Positions 33,614 to 41,786 of a stretch of DNA of 44,184 nt are shown here, piece after piece (within the stretch, counting starts at the first letter, position 1; each line of letters opens with the position of its first letter). Source of the stretch: Aquificota bacterium (GTDB lineage: Bacteria; Aquificota; Aquificia; Desulfurobacteriales; DQVG01). The notes below the pieces were generated by a model, which was given only the letters and a program-made list of their open reading frames with translations, was not told the DNA's origin and ran no database searches. Made by a program: the position numbers and the translations under genes. The stretch is from assembly GCA_027002265.1 (NCBI GenBank), contig JAMOTM010000020.1, forward strand, positions 1 through 44,184. The letters are read 5' to 3'.

Positions 33614-35728
33614 TTATTTCTCGTCCTCCTCTTTATCAATTTCCTTTAAAAGATCTTTTGAAAATCTTACTACTTTATTCTTTCCTGTATTTTTTGCTTT
33701 ATAAAGAGCAATATCCGCATACTTTACGCACTTCCAAAAATCTTCACTATCAGTTGGGAAGTGAGCTGCTCCAATAGAAACAGTTTTCTTTAAAACTCCT
33801 ATTGGAGTAACAATATTTAATTTTTCTACATTTTTTCTGATTCTTTCAGCTACATCTACAAGTTTATCTGGTTCACAATTGTAAAGTAAAACTAAAAATT
33901 CCTCTCCCCCATATCTTATTACATAATCGTTTTTAGTTACGCTCTTCCTTATAGTTTCAGCAATAGATTTTAAAACAATATCCCCAATATCGTGTCCATA
34001 AGTATCATTTACTTTTTTAAAGTCATCAATATCTATAAGAAGAATACCAAGAGGTATATTATATTTCTTTAGAATTGGAATTTGACGTTCTACAAACTCA
34101 TGCAAGAAAATTCTATTATAACAACCAGTTAAAGTATCTTTTACCATACGGTCATGAATTTTTTTCATTAAAAGTTTTGCTTCGATAATAGGTAAAGCTG
34201 CTCTTAAATAACTAACAAGTAAATTGATCTTTTTATCTAAGTGTCTTACATCCTCAGTTTTATCTGCTACAAGTTGAATTAAAGCAAAAAGTTTTCCAGA
34301 TAAGAAAAGAGGAATACAAATATGATGGTACTTATCATAGCAACAAAAATATTTGCATAAATTTGGGAATTCTTTATAAGATATTATAATATTGCTTGTT
34401 TTTACAGCTCTACATTTTTCTGGCTCGTTATTTATAAGCTCATTACAAAATGGAACATCGTAACCTTTTAAAAATTTTAAAGTAAATTTTTTTGTATCCT
34501 CATCTACCATATAGAAAGCATACTTATCAAATCTAAATTTCTTTTCTATTAAATTTCGAATTCTATTTAGAACATCTTCTAAAGTTTCGTCATTTTCTAT
34601 AGCCTTTCTAAATCTATCAAGCTCTCTTAAATTATTTAATAAAGTAATTAAAGAGTCTACAATAATAGTAAGCTTTAAAATTTCATCCTTTACTTTTTCA
34701 TGAGATTTAGTATCAAGATACTTAGAGTACTCTTTCTTTACAATCTCAAATTTTTCAATAATATTACTAATAGGTTTAGTAACGATATAATAAAGTCCAA
34801 CATTAGATATTAAAACTGCAAAGAAAAATAAAAGAATAATAGTAAGGTTTATATAACTAATTGTTTTATCTAAATCGTATAAAAGATTTGATATATCTTT
34901 TATAATTACGATTCTTCCTATTTCTTCACCATTAAAACTATAGAGAGGATATATATAAATAAATTTACTTTTATATATCTGAGATATTTTATTTAAATCT
35001 ATGTTTGAAAGAAGTGTTAAATAAGCATTTGAATTAAAACCTATAATAACGTAATTGCCTACAATAGGATAGCTTTTTAAAATTTCCTCAGTTGGTACAT
35101 ATTCCCTTTTTATTAAAAATATAACATTTGCGTCTTTTATTATATTTTTTATATTTCCAAGACCTATACTAACTCCGACACTTCCAATTAATTTGCTATT
35201 ATATACAAGTGGATATACAGCTGCTGCAGCTAAACCATTAGAGGTTACAATAAAACTTTTTATAAAACGATTATTCTTCTCTACATTTAGTATTAAATTT
35301 TTCATTTTTTGAAGATAACTTTCTGTAACCATATCTGGAGGAAGAACATTGAAAAATGGTTTAACTCCTTTCAAATAAAAGAAAATTTCGAAATCTTTAA
35401 AATTGGTATTTGTTTGAATTTCAGCTTCAAGCTCAGAATATTTCTTCTTAATATACTTTATATCTCTTTTTAAAAATGCATCTTTTAAATCCTTGTCTGT
35501 TGCAATGCTGGCAGCTAAACTAAAGCTAGTATCTAAAAGGGACTTTTCGTATCCAGATAAAAAACTATAATACTCAGTGTTTAAAATAGAAAGTTCTTTT
35601 TCCAATAAAATATTCCTTACTTTTGAAGTTATTCCAAAAGCAAATAAGAAAAATAATAAAAAGAAAATAAAAATTGTAAAAAATATCTTTCCTTTTAAGG
35701 TTCTAATTTTGAAAAAGGTATTTATCAC
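33614..35728 (-). CDS. Membrane diguanylate cyclase with outer sensor and GAF domain
   Basis: The 704-residue protein has a first membrane helix at about 15-35, a Cache-like outer sensor (about 36-288, with NGLAAAAVYPLVYNSKLIGS), a second helix at about 291-314, a HAMP-like linker, and a GAF domain (about 372-510). The GAF region is rich in cysteine (CNEL, EKCRAVK, LCKYFCCYDKYHHICIPL). The GGDEF domain has GGEEF at 607-611, so it is probably an active c-di-GMP synthase. The I-site place reads Thr598-Lys-Asn-Asp601, with Thr for Arg, so feedback inhibition may be lost. The start is GTG with GGGAGGA about 10 bases upstream. It follows mrp by 55 bases. Confidence 0.92.
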   Translation of the reverse strand: MINTFFKIRTLKGKIFFTIFIFFLLFFLFAFGITSKVRNILLEKELSILNTEYYSFLSGYEKSLLDTSFSLAASIATDKDLKDAFLKRDIKYIKKKYSELEAEIQTNTNFKDFEIFFYLKGVKPFFNVLPPDMVTESYLQKMKNLILNVEKNNRFIKSFIVTSNGLAAAAVYPLVYNSKLIGSVGVSIGLGNIKNIIKDANVIFLIKREYVPTEEILKSYPIVGNYVIIGFNSNAYLTLLSNIDLNKISQIYKSKFIYIYPLYSFNGEEIGRIVIIKDISNLLYDLDKTISYINLTIILLFFFAVLISNVGLYYIVTKPISNIIEKFEIVKKEYSKYLDTKSHEKVKDEILKLTIIVDSLITLLNNLRELDRFRKAIENDETLEDVLNRIRNLIEKKFRFDKYAFYMVDEDTKKFTLKFLKGYDVPFCNELINNEPEKCRAVKTSNIIISYKEFPNLCKYFCCYDKYHHICIPLFLSGKLFALIQLVADKTEDVRHLDKKINLLVSYLRAALPIIEAKLLMKKIHDRMVKDTLTGCYNRIFLHEFVERQIPILKKYNIPLGILLIDIDDFKKVNDTYGHDIGDIVLKSIAETIRKSVTKNDYVIRYGGEEFLVLLYNCEPDKLVDVAERIRKNVEKLNIVTPIGVLKKTVSIGAAHFPTDSEDFWKCVKYADIALYKAKNTGKNKVVRFSKDLLKEIDKEEDEK

Positions 35729-35783
35729 TTTCTAAGTTCCTCCCGATTTTCGGGTAGTTTTAGTTTTGTATAAATTATTTAAC

Positions 35784-36614
35784 TTATAATTCCAAGTTTT
35801 TTAAAAGTTTATCTACAATTTCGTTAAAAACTTTTGTAAATTCACTTTCGGGTGCGAAAACTATAGGAGGTTGTCCTTTATCCTCAAGTTCTACTACTTG
35901 GGGATCTATAGGAAGTTTTCCCAAAAGAGGAATTCCATATGTTTGAGAAAGTTTTTCTCCGCCACCACTTTTGAAAATATGATAAACACTTTTACATTTT
36001 GGACAAATAAAGTAGCTCATATTTTCTACAATACCTAAAACTGGAACATTTATCATTTGAGCAAATTTAACAGCCTTCTTTCCGTCTGCCAAAGCTACTT
36101 CTTGAGGAGTAATAACTACTACAAACCCATCCAAAGGCTTTAATAAATGAGATATAGATAAAACTTCATCTCCAGTTCCCGGAGGTAAATCTATAATTAG
36201 AAAATCTAAGTCTCCCCACTCTACATCTTTTATAAATTGTTCTAAAGCTTTATGTTTTAAAGGCCCTCTCCAAACTACCGGCGCATCCTCAGAGGGTAAC
36301 ATAGCTGCAATTGAAATAACTTTTAAATTTTCTAAATAAGGTGGAGTATAAGGGTATATTTTTTGTTTTTCAGGATCCGCAAGTAAAAGTACTTTTTCTT
36401 CTGGAGCAAGCATCTTTAAAACATTTGGGCCATGTAAATCTGCATCTAATAAGCCAACTTTATAACCTTTCTTAGCTAAAGCACAAGCTAAGTTTACAGC
36501 TACAGTAGATTTTCCTACTCCACCTTTTCCACTTAAAATAGCAATTTTTCTTCTAATATTGGAAGTATTATTTTCCTTTACTTTTAGCTCAGGTTTATAT
36601 TCAAGATTTATCAA
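35784..36614 (-). CDS. mrp: Mrp/NBP35-family iron-sulfur carrier ATPase
   Basis: P-loop ATPase thought to carry and transfer [4Fe-4S] clusters to apo-proteins. The 276 residues have the deviant Walker [10 protein letters not shown] at 29-37, [10 protein letters not shown], the Mrp-type [24 protein letters not shown], and the C-terminal cluster ligands CPKC near residue 203. The N-terminal DUF59 domain seen in many Mrp proteins is absent; only ~20 residues precede the P-loop. The start is TTG with AAGGAGG eight bases upstream. A good promoter lies just before it, so it heads the mrp-to-pseI run. Confidence 0.94.
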   Translation of the reverse strand: MINLEYKPELKVKENNTSNIRRKIAILSGKGGVGKSTVAVNLACALAKKGYKVGLLDADLHGPNVLKMLAPEEKVLLLADPEKQKIYPYTPPYLENLKVISIAAMLPSEDAPVVWRGPLKHKALEQFIKDVEWGDLDFLIIDLPPGTGDEVLSISHLLKPLDGFVVVITPQEVALADGKKAVKFAQMINVPVLGIVENMSYFICPKCKSVYHIFKSGGGEKLSQTYGIPLLGKLPIDPQVVELEDKGQPPIVFAPESEFTKVFNEIVDKLLKNLEL

Positions 36615-36653
36615 GGTAAGCCTCCTTAATTTAACTTTCGATATAATACTATA

Positions 36654-36681
36654 ATTATATTCCTTATTACCTAAATATCAA
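36654..36681 (-). promoter_or_regulatory. Promoter of the mrp operon
   Basis: On the minus strand TTGATA (36676-36681) and a perfect TATAAT (36654-36659) are 16 bases apart, about 40 bases before the mrp start. The -35 overlaps the stop codon of the DUF77 gene. No operator palindrome is evident. Confidence 0.55.
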
Positions 36682-36992
36682 ATGCTTTGAACATTTTTAA
36701 TATATTTTCTTACACTCTCAATTTTTTGTTTAAAACGATTTGATTTTCCTTTTCTAATATCAAATTTACATACTGCATATATTCTATTTGAATAAGGCTC
36801 TAAAGCCTTGTAACATTTATTAAGAAGATTTGTAGCTTCCTCAAAATTGTTAAATTCTATAATTGTTCCCATCGGAGTTAAAACATAAGGATAACCGCTA
36901 TCTTTGATTACTTTTATAACTTCCGAAACATATTTAGATACACTTTCTCCTTTATCTGTAGGAAACATAGTAAGTTCTAATAAAACTGACAT
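36678..36992 (-). CDS. DUF77/MTH1187-family thiamine-binding-like protein
   Basis: The protein belongs to the small MTH1187/YkoF-type ferredoxin-fold family that binds thiamine or related pyrimidines in several members. It runs VLLELTMFPTDKGESVSKYV, then SGYPYVLTPMGTIIEF and ICKFDIRKG-like VCKFDIRKGKS at the end, the standard order. About 104 residues, typical length. A GTG at 36995 is nearly touching the AGGAGAGG site; the ATG at 36992 is better spaced, so I take it as start. It ends the gpmI-to-DUF77 run and adjoins proC by 9 bases. No thiamine gene is nearby, so the ligand is inferred from family only. Confidence 0.88.
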   Translation of the reverse strand: MSVLLELTMFPTDKGESVSKYVSEVIKVIKDSGYPYVLTPMGTIIEFNNFEEATNLLNKCYKALEPYSNRIYAVCKFDIRKGKSNRFKQKIESVRKYIKNVQSI

Positions 36993-37004
36993 CACCCTCT
37001 CCTT

Positions 37005-37802
37005 TTAATTTAAATTTTTAGCTTTTTTAAAAGTAGCTTCAATTATTTTATAAATAATTGAGCGCAATTTTTCTTCTTCTAATACCCTTAATCCTTCTAT
37101 GGTTGTTCCACCCGGAGATGTAACCTTATCCTTAAACTCCTCAGGGTGAATATTTTTTTCTTTCAGCATACTTGCTGTGGAAAAAACAGTATCTATTGCA
37201 AGACTTAAAGCTAAATTTCTTGGAATTCCTATATACACTCCACTATCTGCCAAAGCTTGAATAAAAACACTTACAAATGCTGGACCTGATCCGGAAATAG
37301 CTGTGATTGGATCTATTAACTTTTCATCTACTTCATATATATTCCCTACCTTTTCAAAATAATGTTTATATTCAAATTTTGCCTCAGGTGAAATATCAAA
37401 GTCATAAGCTGTTACAAGTATTCCCTTATTTATAGCTACCATTAAATTTGGCATAACTCTAATAATATTTGTAAAATCTGGTTTATTTAAAGCATTTTTT
37501 ATTTCTCTTATAGGTACCCCTGCAGCTATAGAAATTAAAACTTGATTTTTCTTTAGCTCTTTTGAAATATTTTTTACAACATCTTTTATCTGATTTGGCT
37601 TTACAGCTAAAAGGATTATTTTTTGAGTTTTAGAAATTATTTTTGGATCATCGCAAACTTTTACCTTATATTTTTCCTGTAGGTACTTTCTTCTATTTTC
37701 ATCAATATCGCATACAAAAATATCTTCTGGGGAAAGACCAGCTTTCAAAAAACCTTCTATAAAAGCTTCTCCCATATTCCCACCGCCGATAATACCTATC
37801 AT
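37005..37802 (-). CDS. proC: Pyrroline-5-carboxylate reductase
   Basis: Last step of proline synthesis, NAD(P)H-dependent. The 265 residues show the Rossmann start IGIIGGGNMGEAFI, ILLAVKPNQI, ISIAAGVPI, RVMPNLMVAI, ISGSGPAFVSVFIQALADSGV and VTSPGGTTIEGLRVLEE, all standard. The ATG follows the unknown anchor gene by 4 bases. proA and proB are not in the window. Confidence 0.95.
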   Translation of the reverse strand: MIGIIGGGNMGEAFIEGFLKAGLSPEDIFVCDIDENRRKYLQEKYKVKVCDDPKIISKTQKIILLAVKPNQIKDVVKNISKELKKNQVLISIAAGVPIREIKNALNKPDFTNIIRVMPNLMVAINKGILVTAYDFDISPEAKFEYKHYFEKVGNIYEVDEKLIDPITAISGSGPAFVSVFIQALADSGVYIGIPRNLALSLAIDTVFSTASMLKEKNIHPEEFKDKVTSPGGTTIEGLRVLEEEKLRSIIYKIIEATFKKAKNLN

Positions 37803-37806
37803 TTTT

Positions 37807-38490
37807 TTACTCCTTCGTTTGATTTTGTGAAAATACTTTAAAAAATTTATACTTCATATTTTCATATACATTCTCGGATCTCACTAAAATTGGTTCAAAG
37901 CTTGTACAATTTAAAACTTTTAAAGTATTATTAACTATTTCCAAGCAAACTGTTCTATTTCCGCTTGAAACAAAATAATAAGTACCTTTTTTTACTAAAA
38001 TAAAATTTTTTGTTTTTTCAAAATTTTGATAATTTAAAAAATAAGCATTATCAAAAATGAAATAGTATATTAAAAATTTTATTTTCGTTTTATCTTCATC
38101 TAAGTTAAAAGAAAACAGAATTTTATTTTTTGTTTCGTTTGTTAGAAAGACTCCAGTAAAAACTTTACTATTTAATATACCATAGATAGTAATATTATTT
38201 TGCTTATATATAAATGCTTTATAATTGCTATTTGAGTATACATCTTCTAATCTTTTAAAATCATCTATAATATTTTGAATATAACCCTTAAAATAATAAA
38301 AATTTTTAGTAACATTTAAAACAAAATTTTGATAAATTTGAGTTAAATTTTCTAAAATCTTTTCTCTTTTTTTTCTTTCTGATATTAAATATTTTGAAAT
38401 AAATAAATTTTGAAATTTATATCTAAGTACAAATAAAGAAAAACAAACTAGTACTATAGGAAATAAAATATATAAATTTTTTCTGGTCAT
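37807..38490 (-). CDS. Hypothetical protein with N-terminal membrane anchor
   Basis: The 227 residues begin with one hydrophobic helix (about 5-22), followed by a Tyr/Asn/Lys-rich soluble region of mixed helix and strand that would face the periplasm. Two cysteines (CLEIV and LNCTS, about 13 residues apart) lie near the C-terminus and could form a disulfide. No family is recognised. It sits between murF (14 bases) and proC (4 bases), so it is co-transcribed with cell-wall and metabolic genes. Its low-complexity, AT-driven composition is like other unknowns here. Confidence 0.7.
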   Translation of the reverse strand: MTRKNLYILFPIVLVCFSLFVLRYKFQNLFISKYLISERKKREKILENLTQIYQNFVLNVTKNFYYFKGYIQNIIDDFKRLEDVYSNSNYKAFIYKQNNITIYGILNSKVFTGVFLTNETKNKILFSFNLDEDKTKIKFLIYYFIFDNAYFLNYQNFEKTKNFILVKKGTYYFVSSGNRTVCLEIVNNTLKVLNCTSFEPILVRSENVYENMKYKFFKVFSQNQTKE

Positions 38491-38504
38491 TTTACTATTT
38501 ATGT

Positions 38505-39833
38505 TTACCCTACATTTTTAATTTTTTCTACTATTTTTTCAAGTTGATTTATTCTTGAACCTTTAAAAGCAATTATTAAGTTTTCCTTTGAAGAATTTTT
38601 TATAAATTTTAAAATATCTAAAAAAAGTGCTTCGTGAGAAGAGTAAAAAGTATCTTTCAAAAAATCTATATTAAATAAAAATACTTTTGAAAAACTTTTA
38701 AGTTTATTATAAATATATTCATGCTCTTTTTTCTCATCGTTTCCAAGTTCTGCCATTTTTCCAAATATACAAAGAACTTCAGCATCATAAATATTTTTTA
38801 ATTTTTTTAAAATACCTATGAGATTTTCAAAAGAGGTAGGATTAGCATTATAACTATCATCTATTATAAGTACGTTTTTATTATAGATATTTAAAGAAAA
38901 TATATTGAGCCTATGGGAAGGTAATTGAAAATCTCTTATATCTTCTAAAATTTTTAAGTCTAAATTAAGTAGGTATAAAAGATAAGCTCCTATTATTAAA
39001 CTTGTTAAAAAACCATCTCCTAAAATTTTATGTCTAACCTTTATAATTTTATTAAATACCTTTATAGTAGTTTCTCTTTCAAAAGAAGAATTTAAGTATC
39101 TATCTTCCAAAACGCTTTCTTTTTCATCAAAAAAATAAATATTATTTTTCTTTATTAAATTATTCTTAAGATAGTTTTTTAAAAATTTTGGCAATATGGC
39201 AAAATCAAAATTATTATCTTTTATTATTTCTAGTTTTGCTTGAATTACTCCCTCTAAATTTTTAAAATTTTCCAAGTGAGCTTTTCCTATTTTTGTAATT
39301 ATTCTTATTTGAGGTTTTAAAAATTTTACTAGGCTTTCTATTTCTCCAAAATGATTAGTACCAAGTTCCTGAACATAATATTTAGAAGATAAATTTAAAT
39401 TAGAAAGGGTATATAAAAGCCCTAAAAAATTATTGTAACTTTTTATATTTTTATAAGTTTTTTCAAATTTTGAAAGAAGATAAAATAGAAATTCCTTTGT
39501 TGTTGTTTTTCCTACACTTCCAGTTAAAGCAATTTTTTTTCCTTTATATAACTTTTTTTTATAATTTGCAAAATTTTTGAAAAATCTAAAATTATCTTTT
39601 GTATAAATAATTTTTGTAAAAGTTTCTAAGTGTGAAAAACCATACAAATTTTTTTTTCTCTTTTCAAGAATAAAAACCTTTGCTCCTTTCTTTAATGCAT
39701 TATCAATAAATTTATGTCCATCTCTTTTTCCTTTTAAAGCTATAAAAGCGCTTCCTTTTTTTACTTCTTTACTATTAAATTCTAAAGTATGCTTTTTTAA
39801 ATAATTTTTTAAAAAATTAAATTCTCTTTTCAA
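38505..39833 (-). CDS. murF: UDP-N-acetylmuramoyl-tripeptide--D-Ala-D-Ala ligase MurF
   Basis: Adds D-Ala-D-Ala to the peptidoglycan precursor. The 442 residues carry the ATP loop GSVGKTTTK at 105-113, KSYNNFLG, YYVQELGTNHFGEI, ITKIGKAHLENF, the central VLIIDDSYNANPTSF and LCIFGKMAELG, all typical of MurF. TNHFGEIESL and the NANP motif separate it from MurC, MurD and MurE. The start is TTG with GGAGA seven bases upstream; no ATG is as well placed. The rest of the mur cluster is elsewhere, so the gene stands alone among sugar genes. It follows pseB by 16 bases. Confidence 0.93.
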   Translation of the reverse strand: MKREFNFLKNYLKKHTLEFNSKEVKKGSAFIALKGKRDGHKFIDNALKKGAKVFILEKRKKNLYGFSHLETFTKIIYTKDNFRFFKNFANYKKKLYKGKKIALTGSVGKTTTKEFLFYLLSKFEKTYKNIKSYNNFLGLLYTLSNLNLSSKYYVQELGTNHFGEIESLVKFLKPQIRIITKIGKAHLENFKNLEGVIQAKLEIIKDNNFDFAILPKFLKNYLKNNLIKKNNIYFFDEKESVLEDRYLNSSFERETTIKVFNKIIKVRHKILGDGFLTSLIIGAYLLYLLNLDLKILEDIRDFQLPSHRLNIFSLNIYNKNVLIIDDSYNANPTSFENLIGILKKLKNIYDAEVLCIFGKMAELGNDEKKEHEYIYNKLKSFSKVFLFNIDFLKDTFYSSHEALFLDILKFIKNSSKENLIIAFKGSRINQLEKIVEKIKNVG

Positions 39834-39849
39834 ATTCTTTCTCCAAAAT

Positions 39850-40887
39850 TTAAAAGGAATTTATAAATTCTATTTCTGGTAAAAGCTTTTTAACCCTTTC
39901 TTGTATCTCAGGAATAGTTAAATAAGGTTTATTTAGATCACTTCTATATATGAAACCCTCTTTAACTTTTTGTAAATTTTCATATTTTTTAAATCTTTCC
40001 TTATTTATATACTCATTATAAGGTAGAATTATATATTTATCTTTATTTTCTAAAGTATATCTACTTTCTTCCTCATTTATTAAAGTTTCATGCAATTTTT
40101 CCCCAGGTCTTATTCCTACTTCCTTTAAAGTTACATCCTTTTTTTCAAACATTTCTATGAGAGCTTTAGCTAAATCTACTATACGGCAGGAAGGTATTTT
40201 TGGTATAAAAATTTCTCCACCCTCAGCTTCCTTTATTGCATGTAAAACTAACTTTATTCCTTCTTCCAAAGATATCCAAAATCTAGTCATTCTTTTATCT
40301 GTTATTGGGAGTTCTTTTACTCCTTGCTTAAGCAAAGATATGAAAAATGGAATTACACTTCCTCTGCTTCCTATAACATTTCCATATCTTACTACACTAA
40401 ATTTTGTCTCCTTTTCCCCTACATATACATTTCCAGATATAAATATTTTTTCCATAACAAGTTTTGTTGCTCCATATAAGTTTATAGGGGAAACTGCCTT
40501 ATCCGTAGATAAAGCTACTACCTTTTTAACTCCCTTATCTATAGCAGCTTCCACTATATTTTGAGCTCCTATTATATTTGTCTTTACAGCTTCAAAAGGA
40601 TTATATTCACAAATTGGAACATGTTTCAAAGCTGCAGCGTGAACTACTATATCTACTCCTTCAAAAGCTCTATATAATCTATCTTTATCTCTTATATCCC
40701 CTAAAAAATAACGGATAGGATATTTGCCTTGTGGAAAAATTTTACTCATTTGGTAATGTTTATATTCATCCCTTGAAAATATTATTATCTTTTTTACCTT
40801 GTAATTTTTAAAAATATATTCACAAAATTTTTTTCCAAAACTTCCAGTTCCACCGGTTATTAATATTGTTTTTCCATTTAAATCCAT
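39850..40887 (-). CDS. pseB: UDP-N-acetylglucosamine 4,6-dehydratase (inverting) PseB
   Basis: First enzyme of the pseudaminic acid pathway; 4,6-dehydration with C5 epimerisation of UDP-GlcNAc. It has the SDR fold: ITGGTGSFGKKFC at the N-terminus, IIFSRDEYKHYQM, FLGDIRDKDRL, HAAALKHVPICEYNPFEAV, STDKAVSPINLYGATKLVMEK and RYGNVIGSRGSVIPFF, then KRMTRFWIS. ALKHVP and the DK-replaced catalytic triad are typical of PseB/FlaA1. A TTG at 40899 overlaps the GGAGG site; the ATG at 40887 is six bases past it, so the protein is 345 residues. pseI lies in the next minus-strand block; pseC, pseH, pseG and pseF are not in the window. Confidence 0.93.
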   Translation of the reverse strand: MDLNGKTILITGGTGSFGKKFCEYIFKNYKVKKIIIFSRDEYKHYQMSKIFPQGKYPIRYFLGDIRDKDRLYRAFEGVDIVVHAAALKHVPICEYNPFEAVKTNIIGAQNIVEAAIDKGVKKVVALSTDKAVSPINLYGATKLVMEKIFISGNVYVGEKETKFSVVRYGNVIGSRGSVIPFFISLLKQGVKELPITDKRMTRFWISLEEGIKLVLHAIKEAEGGEIFIPKIPSCRIVDLAKALIEMFEKKDVTLKEVGIRPGEKLHETLINEEESRYTLENKDKYIILPYNEYINKERFKKYENLQKVKEGFIYRSDLNKPYLTIPEIQERVKKLLPEIEFINSF

Positions 40888-40901
40888 ATTTTCCTCCAAA
40901 T

Positions 40902-41777
40902 TTATAGATATTTTTTTATTTTTTCAAAGAAGCTTTTGTTAAATAAAGCTAAAAAAGGAGGATTTTTAATATTTTTTTTATTATAAGTAAGAACTTTTCC
41001 ATCTAAAGTTAAAACTTCTCCTCCCGCTCCTTCCAAAACTGCTTGAGCTGCAGCCGTATCCCACTCCATTGTAGGAGAAAATCTTGGATAAAGATGAGCT
41101 TTTCCTTCAGCTACTAAGCAAAACTTTAAAGAGCTTCCAATTTTTTCTAGTTGAATTTCAAAATCCTTTTTTAATTTTTTTATAAAATTTAATGTATTTT
41201 CATCTAAATGAGATCTACTTGTACAAACTTTTAAAAGATAAGAATGCTGAGTAGGAAAGGTTTTTATATTTTTTATAACCTTTCCTTCTTTAGCTTCATA
41301 AAATATTTGCCTAAAGTTTTTAAAAGAATTTAATTTTTGAAAAGGGAAAATATCGTAAACGTTTTCTATTTTATAAGCTCCTATATTTTTTCCTCCAAAA
41401 TACAAAACATTTAGTGCAGGGGCCAAAACGACCCCAAAATTTAAGTTTTTATCTTTAAAAAATGCTATATTTACTGTAAATTCATCACTCTTTTTTATAA
41501 ACTCTTTTGTTCCATCAAGAGGATCTATAATAAAAAAAGCGTTAAAACTTAATCTTTTTTCATTTAAATCATCATTAAAATCCTCTTCACTTACAAAAGG
41601 AATTTTAAAAATTTTTAAAATATCTTTTATTATTTTATTTGCAAGTTTATCTGCTAAAGTTACAGGAGTTTTATCTTCCTTATAATCTATATTTAAATTA
41701 TTACTTTTGTATATTTTTAAAATTCCCTTACCGGCTTTCAAACTTGCATATATCATATATAAATAAATATCTTTCAT
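40902..41777 (-). CDS. cysQ: 3'(2'),5'-bisphosphate nucleotidase CysQ-like
   Basis: Inositol-monophosphatase-fold enzyme that removes phosphate from PAP, a by-product of sulfate activation or of other PAPS/CoA reactions. The 291 residues show DKTPVTLADKLAN, PFVSEEDF, the metal motif IDPLDGTKEF, VNIAFF, SRSHLD and the second metal motif MEWDTAAAQAVLEGAGG. The CysQ subgroup is favoured by KTPVTLAD and the IDPLDGTKEF form; a plain inositol phosphatase is the alternative. TAGGAGA precedes the ATG. It follows gpmI by 9 bases and precedes pseB. Confidence 0.9.
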   Translation of the reverse strand: MKDIYLYMIYASLKAGKGILKIYKSNNLNIDYKEDKTPVTLADKLANKIIKDILKIFKIPFVSEEDFNDDLNEKRLSFNAFFIIDPLDGTKEFIKKSDEFTVNIAFFKDKNLNFGVVLAPALNVLYFGGKNIGAYKIENVYDIFPFQKLNSFKNFRQIFYEAKEGKVIKNIKTFPTQHSYLLKVCTSRSHLDENTLNFIKKLKKDFEIQLEKIGSSLKFCLVAEGKAHLYPRFSPTMEWDTAAAQAVLEGAGGEVLTLDGKVLTYNKKNIKNPPFLALFNKSFFEKIKKYL

Positions 41778-41786
41778 ATGAATCTC

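Noticed and set aside
35742-35754. Five-base hairpin CCCGA/TCGGG beside the ribosome site of the GGDEF gene
   Set aside because: The stem is short, has no T run and is likely too weak to act as terminator or thermometer; could be chance.
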